NCBI GenBank assembly: GCA_018714005.1
Contig: DVOA01000063.1
Coordinates: forward strand, 1-6,318
Direction: 5' to 3'
Source: Spyradomonas excrementavium
Lineage (GTDB): Bacteria > Cyanobacteriota > Vampirovibrionia > Gastranaerophilales > Gastranaerophilaceae
DNA: 6,318 nucleotides
The position numbers and the translations under genes were made by a program. Each line of letters begins with the position of its first letter. Position 1 is the stretch's first letter. The notes below the pieces were generated by a model. It had not been told where the DNA came from. It saw nothing but the letters and a program-made list of their open reading frames with translations, and did not search any database. Shown here one piece after another: positions 1-6,077 of this stretch.

Positions 1-2
1 TC

Positions 3-24
3 CTGTAACAATATTTTATTACAG
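3..24. repeat. Short inverted repeat at the left edge
   Basis: CTGTAA (3-8) and TTACAG (19-24) are 6-bp arms around a ten-base AT-rich gap. It lies in the non-coding 1-158 stretch. On the minus strand it ends just before an AGGA-like sequence at the window edge, so it could belong to the control region of a leftward gene outside the window. There is no T-tract to suggest a terminator. Confidence 0.3.
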
Positions 25-101
25 ATTGGCGGTGAAAATTACTAATTGAGAATAAAACGTTACATTTTCGTCATTTCGGAGCGCTGGCGGCAAAACAACA
101 A

Positions 102-130
102 AAAACGAACCCCTTTTTGAGGTTCGTTTT
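102..130 (-). terminator. Rho-independent terminator after ycf23
   Basis: A 10-bp perfect stem AAAACGAACC (102-111) / GGTTCGTTTT (121-130) encloses a nine-base loop. Read on the minus strand it is followed by a T-rich tract (TTTTTTGTTGTTTTG). It starts 28 bases after the ycf23 stop and closes the gyrA-ycf23 unit. The symmetrical A/T arms mean it might also work in the other direction. Confidence 0.88.
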
Positions 131-158
131 CAGGATTTCAAGTTTTATTTACGCGAAA

Positions 159-923
159 TTACGCAAGAACTTCAACTTCTTCGCTTACAGCGTTTCTGTT
201 AGCAGAAGAAACAACAGCAGAAGCAGTTGCAGTCATTTCAAGAAGCGAATTGAGCTTGTTGACGCAAGAACCTACGCCGACAGCGGAAGCGCCGGCCGCA
301 AAAGCCAGTGCAACAGTGGTCGGAGTGAGCCCTGAAGCGGTCATAACAGGGATTTCTACGTTTCTTGCGAGTTCAATTGTGTTTGCAATAGAAACCTGAG
401 CTGTTTCGAGGAGTCCTCTTGCGCCGTTTGATTGCGCTTCGACAGTTGCAGCGCCTTCGGTCTGGATAAGGTCAATATTCATTTCTTCAAGCGCTTTTGC
501 GAGTGCAATCTGTTCGCCGATTTCGATGTGGCCGGGAACTGTTACGCAGGTGAACACTTTTGATTTGCCGATGAGCTTCAGCGTTTCTGTAACGATGTCC
601 AGGATTTCGATAGCGGACATTCTCATGCCTTTTTTGTAAAGTGCGTCAAAGTTTCCGATTTCGATAGCGTCAGCACCGGCTTTTACCGCCATAGCAAGGT
701 CTTCGGGAACGATTGAAGATACAAAAACAGGCAAAGATGTGTTTTCTTTGGCGATGTTGATGATTTCTTCGCTTGCTGAAACGTCAACAGCGCTTGCGCC
801 GGCTTTTTCAGCTGCGAGAACTACGTTTTTAACATTTTCAGCGTCGAAATTATCAATTCCTGCGATGATTTTTACCGCTCTTTTTTCTTCTAAATGTTTT
901 TTGAATAAATCAATTCTTTTCAT
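159..923 (-). CDS. ycf23: Ycf23/DUF561 family TIM-barrel-like protein
   Basis: The complete 254-residue protein resembles Ycf23 (DUF561), a family known from cyanobacteria and red-algal-type plastids whose biochemical role is not established. The N-terminus carries the family-like stretch KIIAGIDNFD (residues 18-27). Further beta-alpha units follow: KAGADAIEIGNFD (81-93), VTVPGHI (127-133), DLIQTEGA (151-158), TASGLT (195-200) and a glycine-rich GASAVGVGS (211-219). The last two resemble the C-terminal phosphate-binding strands of TIM-barrel enzymes, so a phosphorylated ligand is possible but unproven. There is no signal peptide or membrane segment, so it should be cytoplasmic. The ATG start is supported by a Shine-Dalgarno AGAGGT (929-934) five bases upstream. 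It follows gyrA by 14 bases on the same strand and is followed by a terminator, so it is probably the last gene of a gyrA transcript. Family assignment is fairly secure; function is unknown. Confidence 0.85.
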   Translation of the reverse strand: MKRIDLFKKHLEEKRAVKIIAGIDNFDAENVKNVVLAAEKAGASAVDVSASEEIINIAKENTSLPVFVSSIVPEDLAMAVKAGADAIEIGNFDALYKKGMRMSAIEILDIVTETLKLIGKSKVFTCVTVPGHIEIGEQIALAKALEEMNIDLIQTEGAATVEAQSNGARGLLETAQVSIANTIELARNVEIPVMTASGLTPTTVALAFAAGASAVGVGSCVNKLNSLLEMTATASAVVSSANRNAVSEEVEVLA

Positions 924-928
924 GTTTT

Positions 929-934
929 ACCTCT
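929..934 (-). promoter_or_regulatory. Ribosome binding site of ycf23
   Basis: Minus-strand AGAGGT lies five bases before the ATG at 921-923, in the 14-base gap after the gyrA stop codons. It allows independent initiation by ribosomes on a shared transcript and fixes the ycf23 start. Confidence 0.65.
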
Positions 935-937
935 TTA

Positions 938-3511
938 TTATTCCTTAGTTTCGTCTGTATTTTCGGTCAACCCGCCGAGAATGCTCTGCTGAACCGAATT
1001 ATTTTCCGCCCCGGCCTCTTTTGGCAGGTCACAATCTATCTTATCATCATCAGAATCGGGGTCAACAATTTTGTTCACCGTGCAAACCATATCGCCATCG
1101 CCCAGATTTTGGATTCTGACGCCTGTTGCGGGTCTGCCCTGACGTGAAATGCAGTCGGCTTTGATTCTGGTGACTACGCCGTTTTGCGTTACAACCATGA
1201 TTTCGTCTTTTTCTTCAACGATTGTCAGCGCAACAAGTCTGGATTGCGAGGATTTGAATTTAGTAGCAATCAAACCGAGTCCGCCCCTGTTTTGAGTTCT
1301 GAAATCAGAGAGTTTCGAGCGTTTTCCGAATCCGTCCGAGGTCACAACGAGCAAATCAGCGTCATAATTTCTCGGAACAATGTCACAGCCTATAATTTTG
1401 TCTGCTGAGCGCAATTTCATTGAATTTACGCCTCTTGCGCTTCTTCCGAGCGGTCTTAAATCCGCAATCGGGAATCTGATTGCCATACCGCAGCTGGTTC
1501 CGATGATTACTTCGTCGTTGTCCTGAGCCTGTTTAACCCAGCAGAGTGTATCGCCCTCTTCAAGTCCGATTGCGATAATTCCGTTTCTTCTGATGTTTTC
1601 AAAGTTGTCCAGCGCAATTCTCTTGATATAACCCTTTTGCGTAAGCATAATCAGGTTGGAAACCGATTTGAAATCGCTTACCGGCACAACAGCAGTAATC
1701 TGTTCGTCCTGTTCAAGCGGCAAAACGTTGATAATCGGCAAACCTTTTGCCTGTCTTCCGCCCTCCGGGAAGTCGTAAACGTTCAAACTGTAAACCGTTC
1801 CCTTTGAAGAGAAGAAAAGCACCTTGTCATGCATCATTGCGGTGAAGAACTGTTCAACATCGTCGTCTTCTTTGGTTTTTATGCCGCCTTTGCCGCGTGT
1901 TGCACGGTTCTGGCGCTCAAAAGTATCGAGCGAAATACGTTTCAAATAGCCCTGACGCGTAATGAACACAGCCATCGGAAGGTTAGGCGTCAAATCTTCG
2001 ATAGTCATTTCATCGACTTCAGGAATGATTTGCGTACGTCTGTCATCGCCGTATTTTTCCTTGTCTTCAAGGAGTTCTTCCTTGATAATATTCAGAACTT
2101 TCTGTCTATCGGCAAGAATAGCCTCATATTCGGCAATTTTCTTTTTGAGTTCTTCGTATTCCTGCTTAATTTTGTCCTGTTCCAATCCGGTCAAGCGTCT
2201 TAACTGCATTTCAAGGATTGCATTCGCCTGATCAGCATCAAGCCCGAATCTGGACATCAGGCCGTTTCTTGCTTCGTCGGTTGTTTTGGACTTTTTGATG
2301 AGTTCAATAACCTCATCAAGGCTGCCCAGCGCAATCATCAAACCGGCCAGGATATGAGCGCGGATTTTCGCCTTTTTCAGGAAGAAAATCGTTCTTCTTG
2401 TAACAATTTCGACCCTGTGTTCAACAAATTCGTTCAAAACCTCGTAAAGATTCATCAATCTGGGCTGTTTTCCGACCAGAGCGAGCATATTCACGCCAAA
2501 AGTGGTGTGAAGCTGGGTAAATTTGAACAGATTGTTTTTAACAACTTCGGGTTTTGCGTCGCGTTTTAGCTCAATAACGATTCTCATGCCCTCTCTGTCA
2601 GATTCATCGCGAATATCGGAAATTCCCTCAATCCTTTTATCACGAACAAGCTCTGCAATCTTTTCAATAAGCTGAGCTTTGTTGACCTGATAAGGAATTT
2701 CGGTAATAACGATAGCGGTTCTGGATTGACGACCCGCCCCGCCGGCAATTTCTTCAAAAGCCGATACAGCGCGCATTTTGATTGAGCCGCGTCCGGTCAT
2801 GTAAGCCTGTTTTATGTCAGAAAGCCCGACAATCGTCGCCGCAGTCGGGAAATCAGGCCCTTTTATGTGCTCCATAAGCCCTTCAACGGTAATATCAGGG
2901 TTGTCAATCAGAGCAATCGTTCCATCTACGACCTCGCAAAGGTTGTGAGGCGGAATATTCGTCGCCATACCTACCGCAATCCCTGAAACGCCGTTCAAAA
3001 GCAGCATTGGGAGCCTTACGGGCAGAACTGAGGGTTCTTCAAGCGAACCGTCGAAGTTCGGCGTAAAATCAACCGTTTCACAATCAATATCAGCGAGCAT
3101 GGATTGCGTAATTTTGTGCATTCTTGCTTCTGTGTAACGCATTGCAGCCGCAGAGTCGCCGTCAACAGAACCAAAGTTACCGTGGCCGTCGATTGTCTGA
3201 TATCTTGTTGAAAAATCCTGCGCCATTCTGACCAGAGATTCATAAACCGCAGTATCGCCGTGAGGGTGGTACTTACCGAGAACTTCACCGACGATTCTGG
3301 CGCTTTTTTTGAACGGTTTGTCAGGAGCCATCCCGAGTTCATTCATTGCGAAAAGAATACGTCTGTGAACCGGCTTCAAACCGTCACGAACATCCGGAAG
3401 AGCGCGCCCAACGATTACCGACATTGCATAGTCGATGTAGGAGCGCTTCATTTCTTCTCTTATATTTACCTGTACTATTTTTCCATCTTCAAAAAAGTTT
3501 TTCTGGCTCAA
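938..3511 (-). CDS. gyrA: DNA gyrase subunit A
   Basis: This is the breakage-reunion subunit of DNA gyrase, which with GyrB introduces negative supercoils using ATP. The winged-helix/tower domain begins with the conserved block SYIDYAMSVIVGRALPDVRD. The catalytic tyrosine lies in AAMRYTEAR (codon 3134-3136; residue 126, or 137 in the longer frame). The quinolone-determining region reads HPHGDTAVYES. A coiled-coil segment precedes the C-terminal beta-pinwheel, whose GyrA-box region is QNRATRGKGG (1883-1912). Having this box argues for GyrA rather than ParC. The tail is acidic. I chose the TTG at 3509-3511 (857 residues) because AGGGGTGGAG (3514-3523) precedes it closely; the frame is open to another TTG at 3544 (868 residues), but that lies almost at the predicted transcription start. 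The gene ends in tandem stops TAATAA. Length is normal for the family. Confidence 0.96.
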   Translation of the reverse strand: MSQKNFFEDGKIVQVNIREEMKRSYIDYAMSVIVGRALPDVRDGLKPVHRRILFAMNELGMAPDKPFKKSARIVGEVLGKYHPHGDTAVYESLVRMAQDFSTRYQTIDGHGNFGSVDGDSAAAMRYTEARMHKITQSMLADIDCETVDFTPNFDGSLEEPSVLPVRLPMLLLNGVSGIAVGMATNIPPHNLCEVVDGTIALIDNPDITVEGLMEHIKGPDFPTAATIVGLSDIKQAYMTGRGSIKMRAVSAFEEIAGGAGRQSRTAIVITEIPYQVNKAQLIEKIAELVRDKRIEGISDIRDESDREGMRIVIELKRDAKPEVVKNNLFKFTQLHTTFGVNMLALVGKQPRLMNLYEVLNEFVEHRVEIVTRRTIFFLKKAKIRAHILAGLMIALGSLDEVIELIKKSKTTDEARNGLMSRFGLDADQANAILEMQLRRLTGLEQDKIKQEYEELKKKIAEYEAILADRQKVLNIIKEELLEDKEKYGDDRRTQIIPEVDEMTIEDLTPNLPMAVFITRQGYLKRISLDTFERQNRATRGKGGIKTKEDDDVEQFFTAMMHDKVLFFSSKGTVYSLNVYDFPEGGRQAKGLPIINVLPLEQDEQITAVVPVSDFKSVSNLIMLTQKGYIKRIALDNFENIRRNGIIAIGLEEGDTLCWVKQAQDNDEVIIGTSCGMAIRFPIADLRPLGRSARGVNSMKLRSADKIIGCDIVPRNYDADLLVVTSDGFGKRSKLSDFRTQNRGGLGLIATKFKSSQSRLVALTIVEEKDEIMVVTQNGVVTRIKADCISRQGRPATGVRIQNLGDGDMVCTVNKIVDPDSDDDKIDCDLPKEAGAENNSVQQSILGGLTENTDETKE

Positions 3512-3513
3512 TT

Positions 3514-3523
3514 CTCCACCCCT
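3514..3523 (-). promoter_or_regulatory. Ribosome binding site deciding the gyrA TTG start
   Basis: Minus-strand AGGGGTGGAG lies directly before the TTG at 3511, with AGGGG seven bases from the codon. The upstream TTG at 3544 has no comparable purine-rich site and nearly coincides with the predicted transcription start, so this element favours the 857-residue form of GyrA. Confidence 0.6.
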
Positions 3524-3545
3524 AATTCTCTTTTCTATATACAAA

Positions 3546-3573
3546 ATTGTAACATAAACACTGAATGGTGCAA
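3546..3573 (-). promoter_or_regulatory. Predicted gyrA promoter with extended -10
   Basis: On the minus strand the -10 TACAAT (3546-3551) is preceded by TG one base upstream (3553-3554), which makes an extended -10. A weak -35 TTGCAC (3568-3573) lies 16 bases away. Transcription would start near 3537-3540, leaving a short leader of about 27 bases that includes the ribosome binding site at 3514-3523. The location just after a terminator fits the promoter of a gyrA-ycf23 operon. Confidence 0.6.
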
Positions 3574-3585
3574 ATATTTCACAAT

Positions 3586-3613
3586 AAAAAGCCTCCCGCT
3601 AAGGAGGTTTTTT
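3586..3613 (-). terminator. Rho-independent terminator after the 80-residue gene
   Basis: The stem CCTCC (3592-3596) / GGAGG (3603-3607) is extended by one G-T pair and five A-T pairs, giving about 11 bp around a six-base loop. On the minus strand it ends in CTTTTTATT. It lies between the 80-residue gene and the gyrA promoter, so it should insulate gyrA from upstream transcription. The A/T arms are symmetrical enough for it to act on both strands. Confidence 0.85.
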
Positions 3614-3665
3614 ATAAACAGGGGGAACTGTTTGCTGTATGAGTAAGTGTATGAAAAATGCGGTT

Positions 3666-3908
3666 TTATGAAGCGAAATAATCGCTGATTTTCTTTTCTT
3701 TTTTGTTTTTGAAAATATTTATTATAGATTTTAAAATCGGTCTGTTTAATTCCTCAAGCTCCTGACGCAGAGCGGCTTTTTTGATGAGGAGTTTGTTGTA
3801 TTTAACGTTCACAGCCTCTGAGACTTCAAGTTTTGGCTGGAGGGTCAGCAATTCCGTGTTTAATTTAAGAATTGACTGCCTGATTTCAATTACTCGTTTG
3901 TTACTCAT
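3666..3908 (-). CDS. Small helical protein of unknown function
   Basis: This 80-residue frame begins with ATG and encodes a charged protein that I do not recognise. Residues 4-60 have a leucine/isoleucine spacing typical of two helices (LKLNTELLTLQPKLE, then LLIKKAALRQELEELNRPI), so a coiled coil or helical hairpin is likely. The end is lysine-rich (IFKNKKEKKISDYF). There is no membrane segment, signal peptide or cysteine. An AAGGA (3921-3925) lies 12 bases upstream of the ATG, which is rather far. The stop is followed about 50 bases later by a good terminator, consistent with a real single-gene unit. The next gene is gyrA on the same strand, but the terminator and a separate gyrA promoter argue against a shared transcript. 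It could be a lineage-specific protein; the weaker alternative is a chance frame. Confidence 0.65.
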   Translation of the reverse strand: MSNKRVIEIRQSILKLNTELLTLQPKLEVSEAVNVKYNKLLIKKAALRQELEELNRPILKSIINIFKNKKEKKISDYFAS

Positions 3909-4051
3909 AATTTTACGGGTTCCTTAGATATAATATTAGACGATTGTTTTCAACTTAAAGCCGGTTTTAGGATGTTTTTGAACCGACCTCATAATAATAA
4001 TCAAATTTTTTAATATGAGAATCCACCAAAAAGCCCAAAATTTCTTATAAT

Positions 4052-4081
4052 TTGTAAAAAAATATTAAATTTAAGTATAAT
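4052..4081 (+). promoter_or_regulatory. Predicted promoter 1 of the GGDEF gene
   Basis: TTGTAA (4052-4057) and a perfect TATAAT (4076-4081) are separated by 18 bases. Transcription would start near 4088, upstream of both possible start codons of the GGDEF gene. The region is very AT-rich, so chance matches are possible. Confidence 0.45.
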
Positions 4082-4109
4082 TTACAACTCAAATCAAAAG
4101 TTGTATAAT
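4081..4109 (+). promoter_or_regulatory. Predicted promoter 2 of the GGDEF gene
   Basis: TTTACA (4081-4086) and a perfect TATAAT (4104-4109) are separated by the ideal 17 bases; this is the best sigma70-like match in the window. Transcription would start near 4116, downstream of the TTG at 4101, so messages from this promoter could only use ATG 4173 among the normal start codons. The last base of promoter 1 is the first base of this one. Confidence 0.55.
4083..4105 (+). repeat. Inverted repeat across promoter 2 (possible operator)
   Basis: TACAACT (4083-4089) and AGTTGTA (4099-4105) form a perfect 7-bp inverted repeat with a nine-base gap, for a centre-to-centre distance of 16 bases. One arm overlaps the -35 and the other reaches the -10 of the predicted promoter. 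This is the geometry expected of a dimeric repressor site; the regulator is unknown. A stem-loop in RNA from promoter 1 is the alternative reading. Confidence 0.4.
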
Positions 4110-4172
4110 AAATACCCTAAGCCCGTCAGGGCGTGTGTTAATAAAATAGTTGAAAGCATTCAAAACGTTTTA

Positions 4173-6077
4173 ATGGATATTTTTAATAAAATAAAAGACT
4201 TTGTTCGGCAGGTTAACGAAATAGAATACAGCATTTCCACCAACAAAAAGGAATTTCTGGAGGTTTATGAACGAAATCTGGCGCTTGAGCAGGAAATATT
4301 AGAAAGAACGCAGGAACTCGACCAGGCAAATAAGGCGTTTTTGACCTTAAAACATGTCTGGGAGCTCATGAATTCCTCGCAGCCGCTTGCTTCCGTTCTC
4401 GACAAGCTGGTTAACTCGCTCCACGGCGAAATGGGTTACATCAACAGCACAATTTTAAAGCTGAATGAAGATGAAAACGGCTTTTTCTTCAATATTAAAG
4501 CGTTTTCAATGAGCCCTATCCTAAAAGCTCTTCAGGCGCATGCCGGAGGCGATTTTGAAAATTACCGCCTGAGGTACGATGAAACCTCGCCCGTCGCAAG
4601 ATGCCTCAAAGAGCACAAAATACTTTACACAAAAGAATATTTAGAGGCAATTAACAACCTGCTGATTGATATTGACGCTGAAAAAATACAACAGATTAAC
4701 AAACTCGGCGTGAGCAAATTTCTTATCATAATACCTCTGTTTCAAAATCAAAATCCGTTCGGGGTTATGATGGTATTTTCGCCCAGAGAAGGCGTAACTG
4801 ACAAAGAATTGAATTTTTTAAGCCTTTTTGCCAATCAGGTAGAAATGGCAATAACTATCGCCAACCTTTTTGAAACAATGAAAAAAGAAGCGGTCACGGA
4901 TTCTTTGACAGAGCTGTACAACAGGCGCTATTTCACGGAAGAATTGAAAAAAGAAGCAGACCGTGCAAGACGTTTAAACCAGCCTTTCACTATAATAAGT
5001 CTGGATTTGGATTATTTGAAAAAAATAAATGATACTTACGGGCATATGGCCGGAGATATTGCAATCAAAGCGATTGCCGACGTTATGAAGAAGAATGCAC
5101 GCTCAATTGATATTCCTGCGAGGCTCGGAGGAGAAGAATTCAGCATTTTGCTTCCGGGTATTGACTCAAACGGCGGAATGGTTGCAGCTGAGCGTATCAG
5201 AGCGGCAATCGAGAACGAAGAAGTACCCCAAATCGGCAAAATCACCGCAAGTATCGGCGTAGGCACATATCCAGAGCATTCTATGAACATTGATGAGCTG
5301 GTCGAAATGACAGATCAGGCAATGTATCGCTCAAAAATCAACGGAAGAAACCGCGTAACCATTGCAAAGCAAAACGAAGAAGAAAGCTGGCAGGAAGTTG
5401 CTTACGGCGCATTTATGGATATTTTAAACAAGCGCAGAATACCTGTTCCGGAAGAATTAACCAGAGAATTGACCTCAAAACTTGATATTGTCCATGAAAA
5501 CTCAAGGCAGGCAAAAGAATCGCTTTATTCAATCGTAGATATGATTTCAAAATCGTACAATCCGTCAATTTCAAGCGGCACAACAAAATCAAAAATTTCA
5601 CTGGCCATAAAACTTGCCAAAAAACTGGAAATATCAAAAGAAGACATTGACAGGCTGAAAATAGCAATGCTTTTGTACGATATCGGCAATATTATGATTC
5701 CGGAAGAGATTTTCAACAAAACTTCTCCGCTTACCCCCGATGAAAAGCAAAAAATTCACGAACATCCGATTATTGCGGCAAGAGAAATCCTCCAGCCGAT
5801 AAGCTCAATAACCGATATTATCCCGATAATCGAAAATCACCACGAAAACTGGGACGGAACGGGCTATCCAAACCAAAAATCAGGCGCCCAGATTCCGATT
5901 TCGTCGCAGATTATCCTGCTTATTGACGCTTACACGGCTATGTCACAGGACAGACCTTACAGAAAAGCGATGTCAACCGAAAAAATCATTGACATTATCA
6001 CCCGCGAATCGGGCAAAAAATGGAACGAGAAAGTTGTAGAAGAGTTTGTGGGGCTTTTGAATGAGCTTGTCAGATAG
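4173..6077 (+). CDS. GAF-GGDEF diguanylate cyclase with degenerate HD-GYP domain
   Basis: This is a cytoplasmic c-di-GMP signalling protein of 634 residues from ATG 4173, or 658 from TTG 4101; residue numbers here use the longer form. Residues 14-90 are a long helix or coiled coil. Residues 96-255 look like a GAF sensor domain whose ligand is not evident. Residues 262-420 are a GGDEF domain with DSLTELYNRRYF, the metal-binding LDLDYLKKINDTYGH, active-site GGEEF (343-347) and the inhibitory site RSID (334-337), so cyclase activity making c-di-GMP from GTP is expected. After a helical linker, residues 490-655 match an HD-GYP domain: EHP, NHHENWDGTGYP and LIDAYTAMSQDRPYRKA are present, but the hallmark HD is YD (526-527), HDIGK reads YDIGN, and the preceding conserved histidine is absent. 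Phosphodiesterase activity is therefore doubtful. No membrane segment is seen. Neither start has a clear ribosome binding site. Confidence 0.93.
   Translation: MDIFNKIKDFVRQVNEIEYSISTNKKEFLEVYERNLALEQEILERTQELDQANKAFLTLKHVWELMNSSQPLASVLDKLVNSLHGEMGYINSTILKLNEDENGFFFNIKAFSMSPILKALQAHAGGDFENYRLRYDETSPVARCLKEHKILYTKEYLEAINNLLIDIDAEKIQQINKLGVSKFLIIIPLFQNQNPFGVMMVFSPREGVTDKELNFLSLFANQVEMAITIANLFETMKKEAVTDSLTELYNRRYFTEELKKEADRARRLNQPFTIISLDLDYLKKINDTYGHMAGDIAIKAIADVMKKNARSIDIPARLGGEEFSILLPGIDSNGGMVAAERIRAAIENEEVPQIGKITASIGVGTYPEHSMNIDELVEMTDQAMYRSKINGRNRVTIAKQNEEESWQEVAYGAFMDILNKRRIPVPEELTRELTSKLDIVHENSRQAKESLYSIVDMISKSYNPSISSGTTKSKISLAIKLAKKLEISKEDIDRLKIAMLLYDIGNIMIPEEIFNKTSPLTPDEKQKIHEHPIIAAREILQPISSITDIIPIIENHHENWDGTGYPNQKSGAQIPISSQIILLIDAYTAMSQDRPYRKAMSTEKIIDIITRESGKKWNEKVVEEFVGLLNELVR

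Larger units (their letters stand above)
3909..4172. other. AT-rich divergent intergenic region
   Basis: This region separates the leftward 80-residue gene from the rightward GGDEF gene. It holds the two rightward promoters and the inverted repeat listed separately, two further TATAAT hexamers on the plus strand (3929-3934 and 4046-4051) without convincing -35 partners, and a possible leftward TTGAAA (3948-3953). I see no RNA gene or riboswitch-like structure. If translation begins at TTG 4101, the part from 4101 onward is coding. Confidence 0.6.

Noticed and set aside
1829..2203. Plus-strand open frames opposite gyrA, the longest 124 codons.
   Set aside because: They lie antisense to clearly conserved gyrA sequence, have biased phenylalanine/serine-rich translations and no start signals.
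3672..3686. AGCGA/TCGCT hairpin near the end of the 80-residue gene.
   Set aside because: Lies inside the coding sequence with a 5-bp stem; the real terminator is further on at 3586-3613.
3929..3934. A perfect plus-strand TATAAT close to the start of the 80-residue gene.
   Set aside because: No -35-like hexamer at a suitable distance, and such hexamers are common in AT-rich DNA.
3962..3985. CGGTT/AACCG hairpin in the intergenic region.
   Set aside because: A five-pair stem with a long loop and no T-tract; too weak to call a terminator or RNA element.
3936..3992. An 18-codon minus-strand frame (ATG at 3990-3992, TAA at 3936-3938) ahead of the 80-residue gene, possibly a leader peptide.
   Set aside because: It has no ribosome binding site, no regulatory codon run and no attenuator-like hairpins after it; this length is expected by chance.
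3988..4019. CTCATA/TATGAG inverted arms in the intergenic region.
   Set aside because: Only 6 bp with a 20-base AT-rich loop; not a convincing structure or operator.
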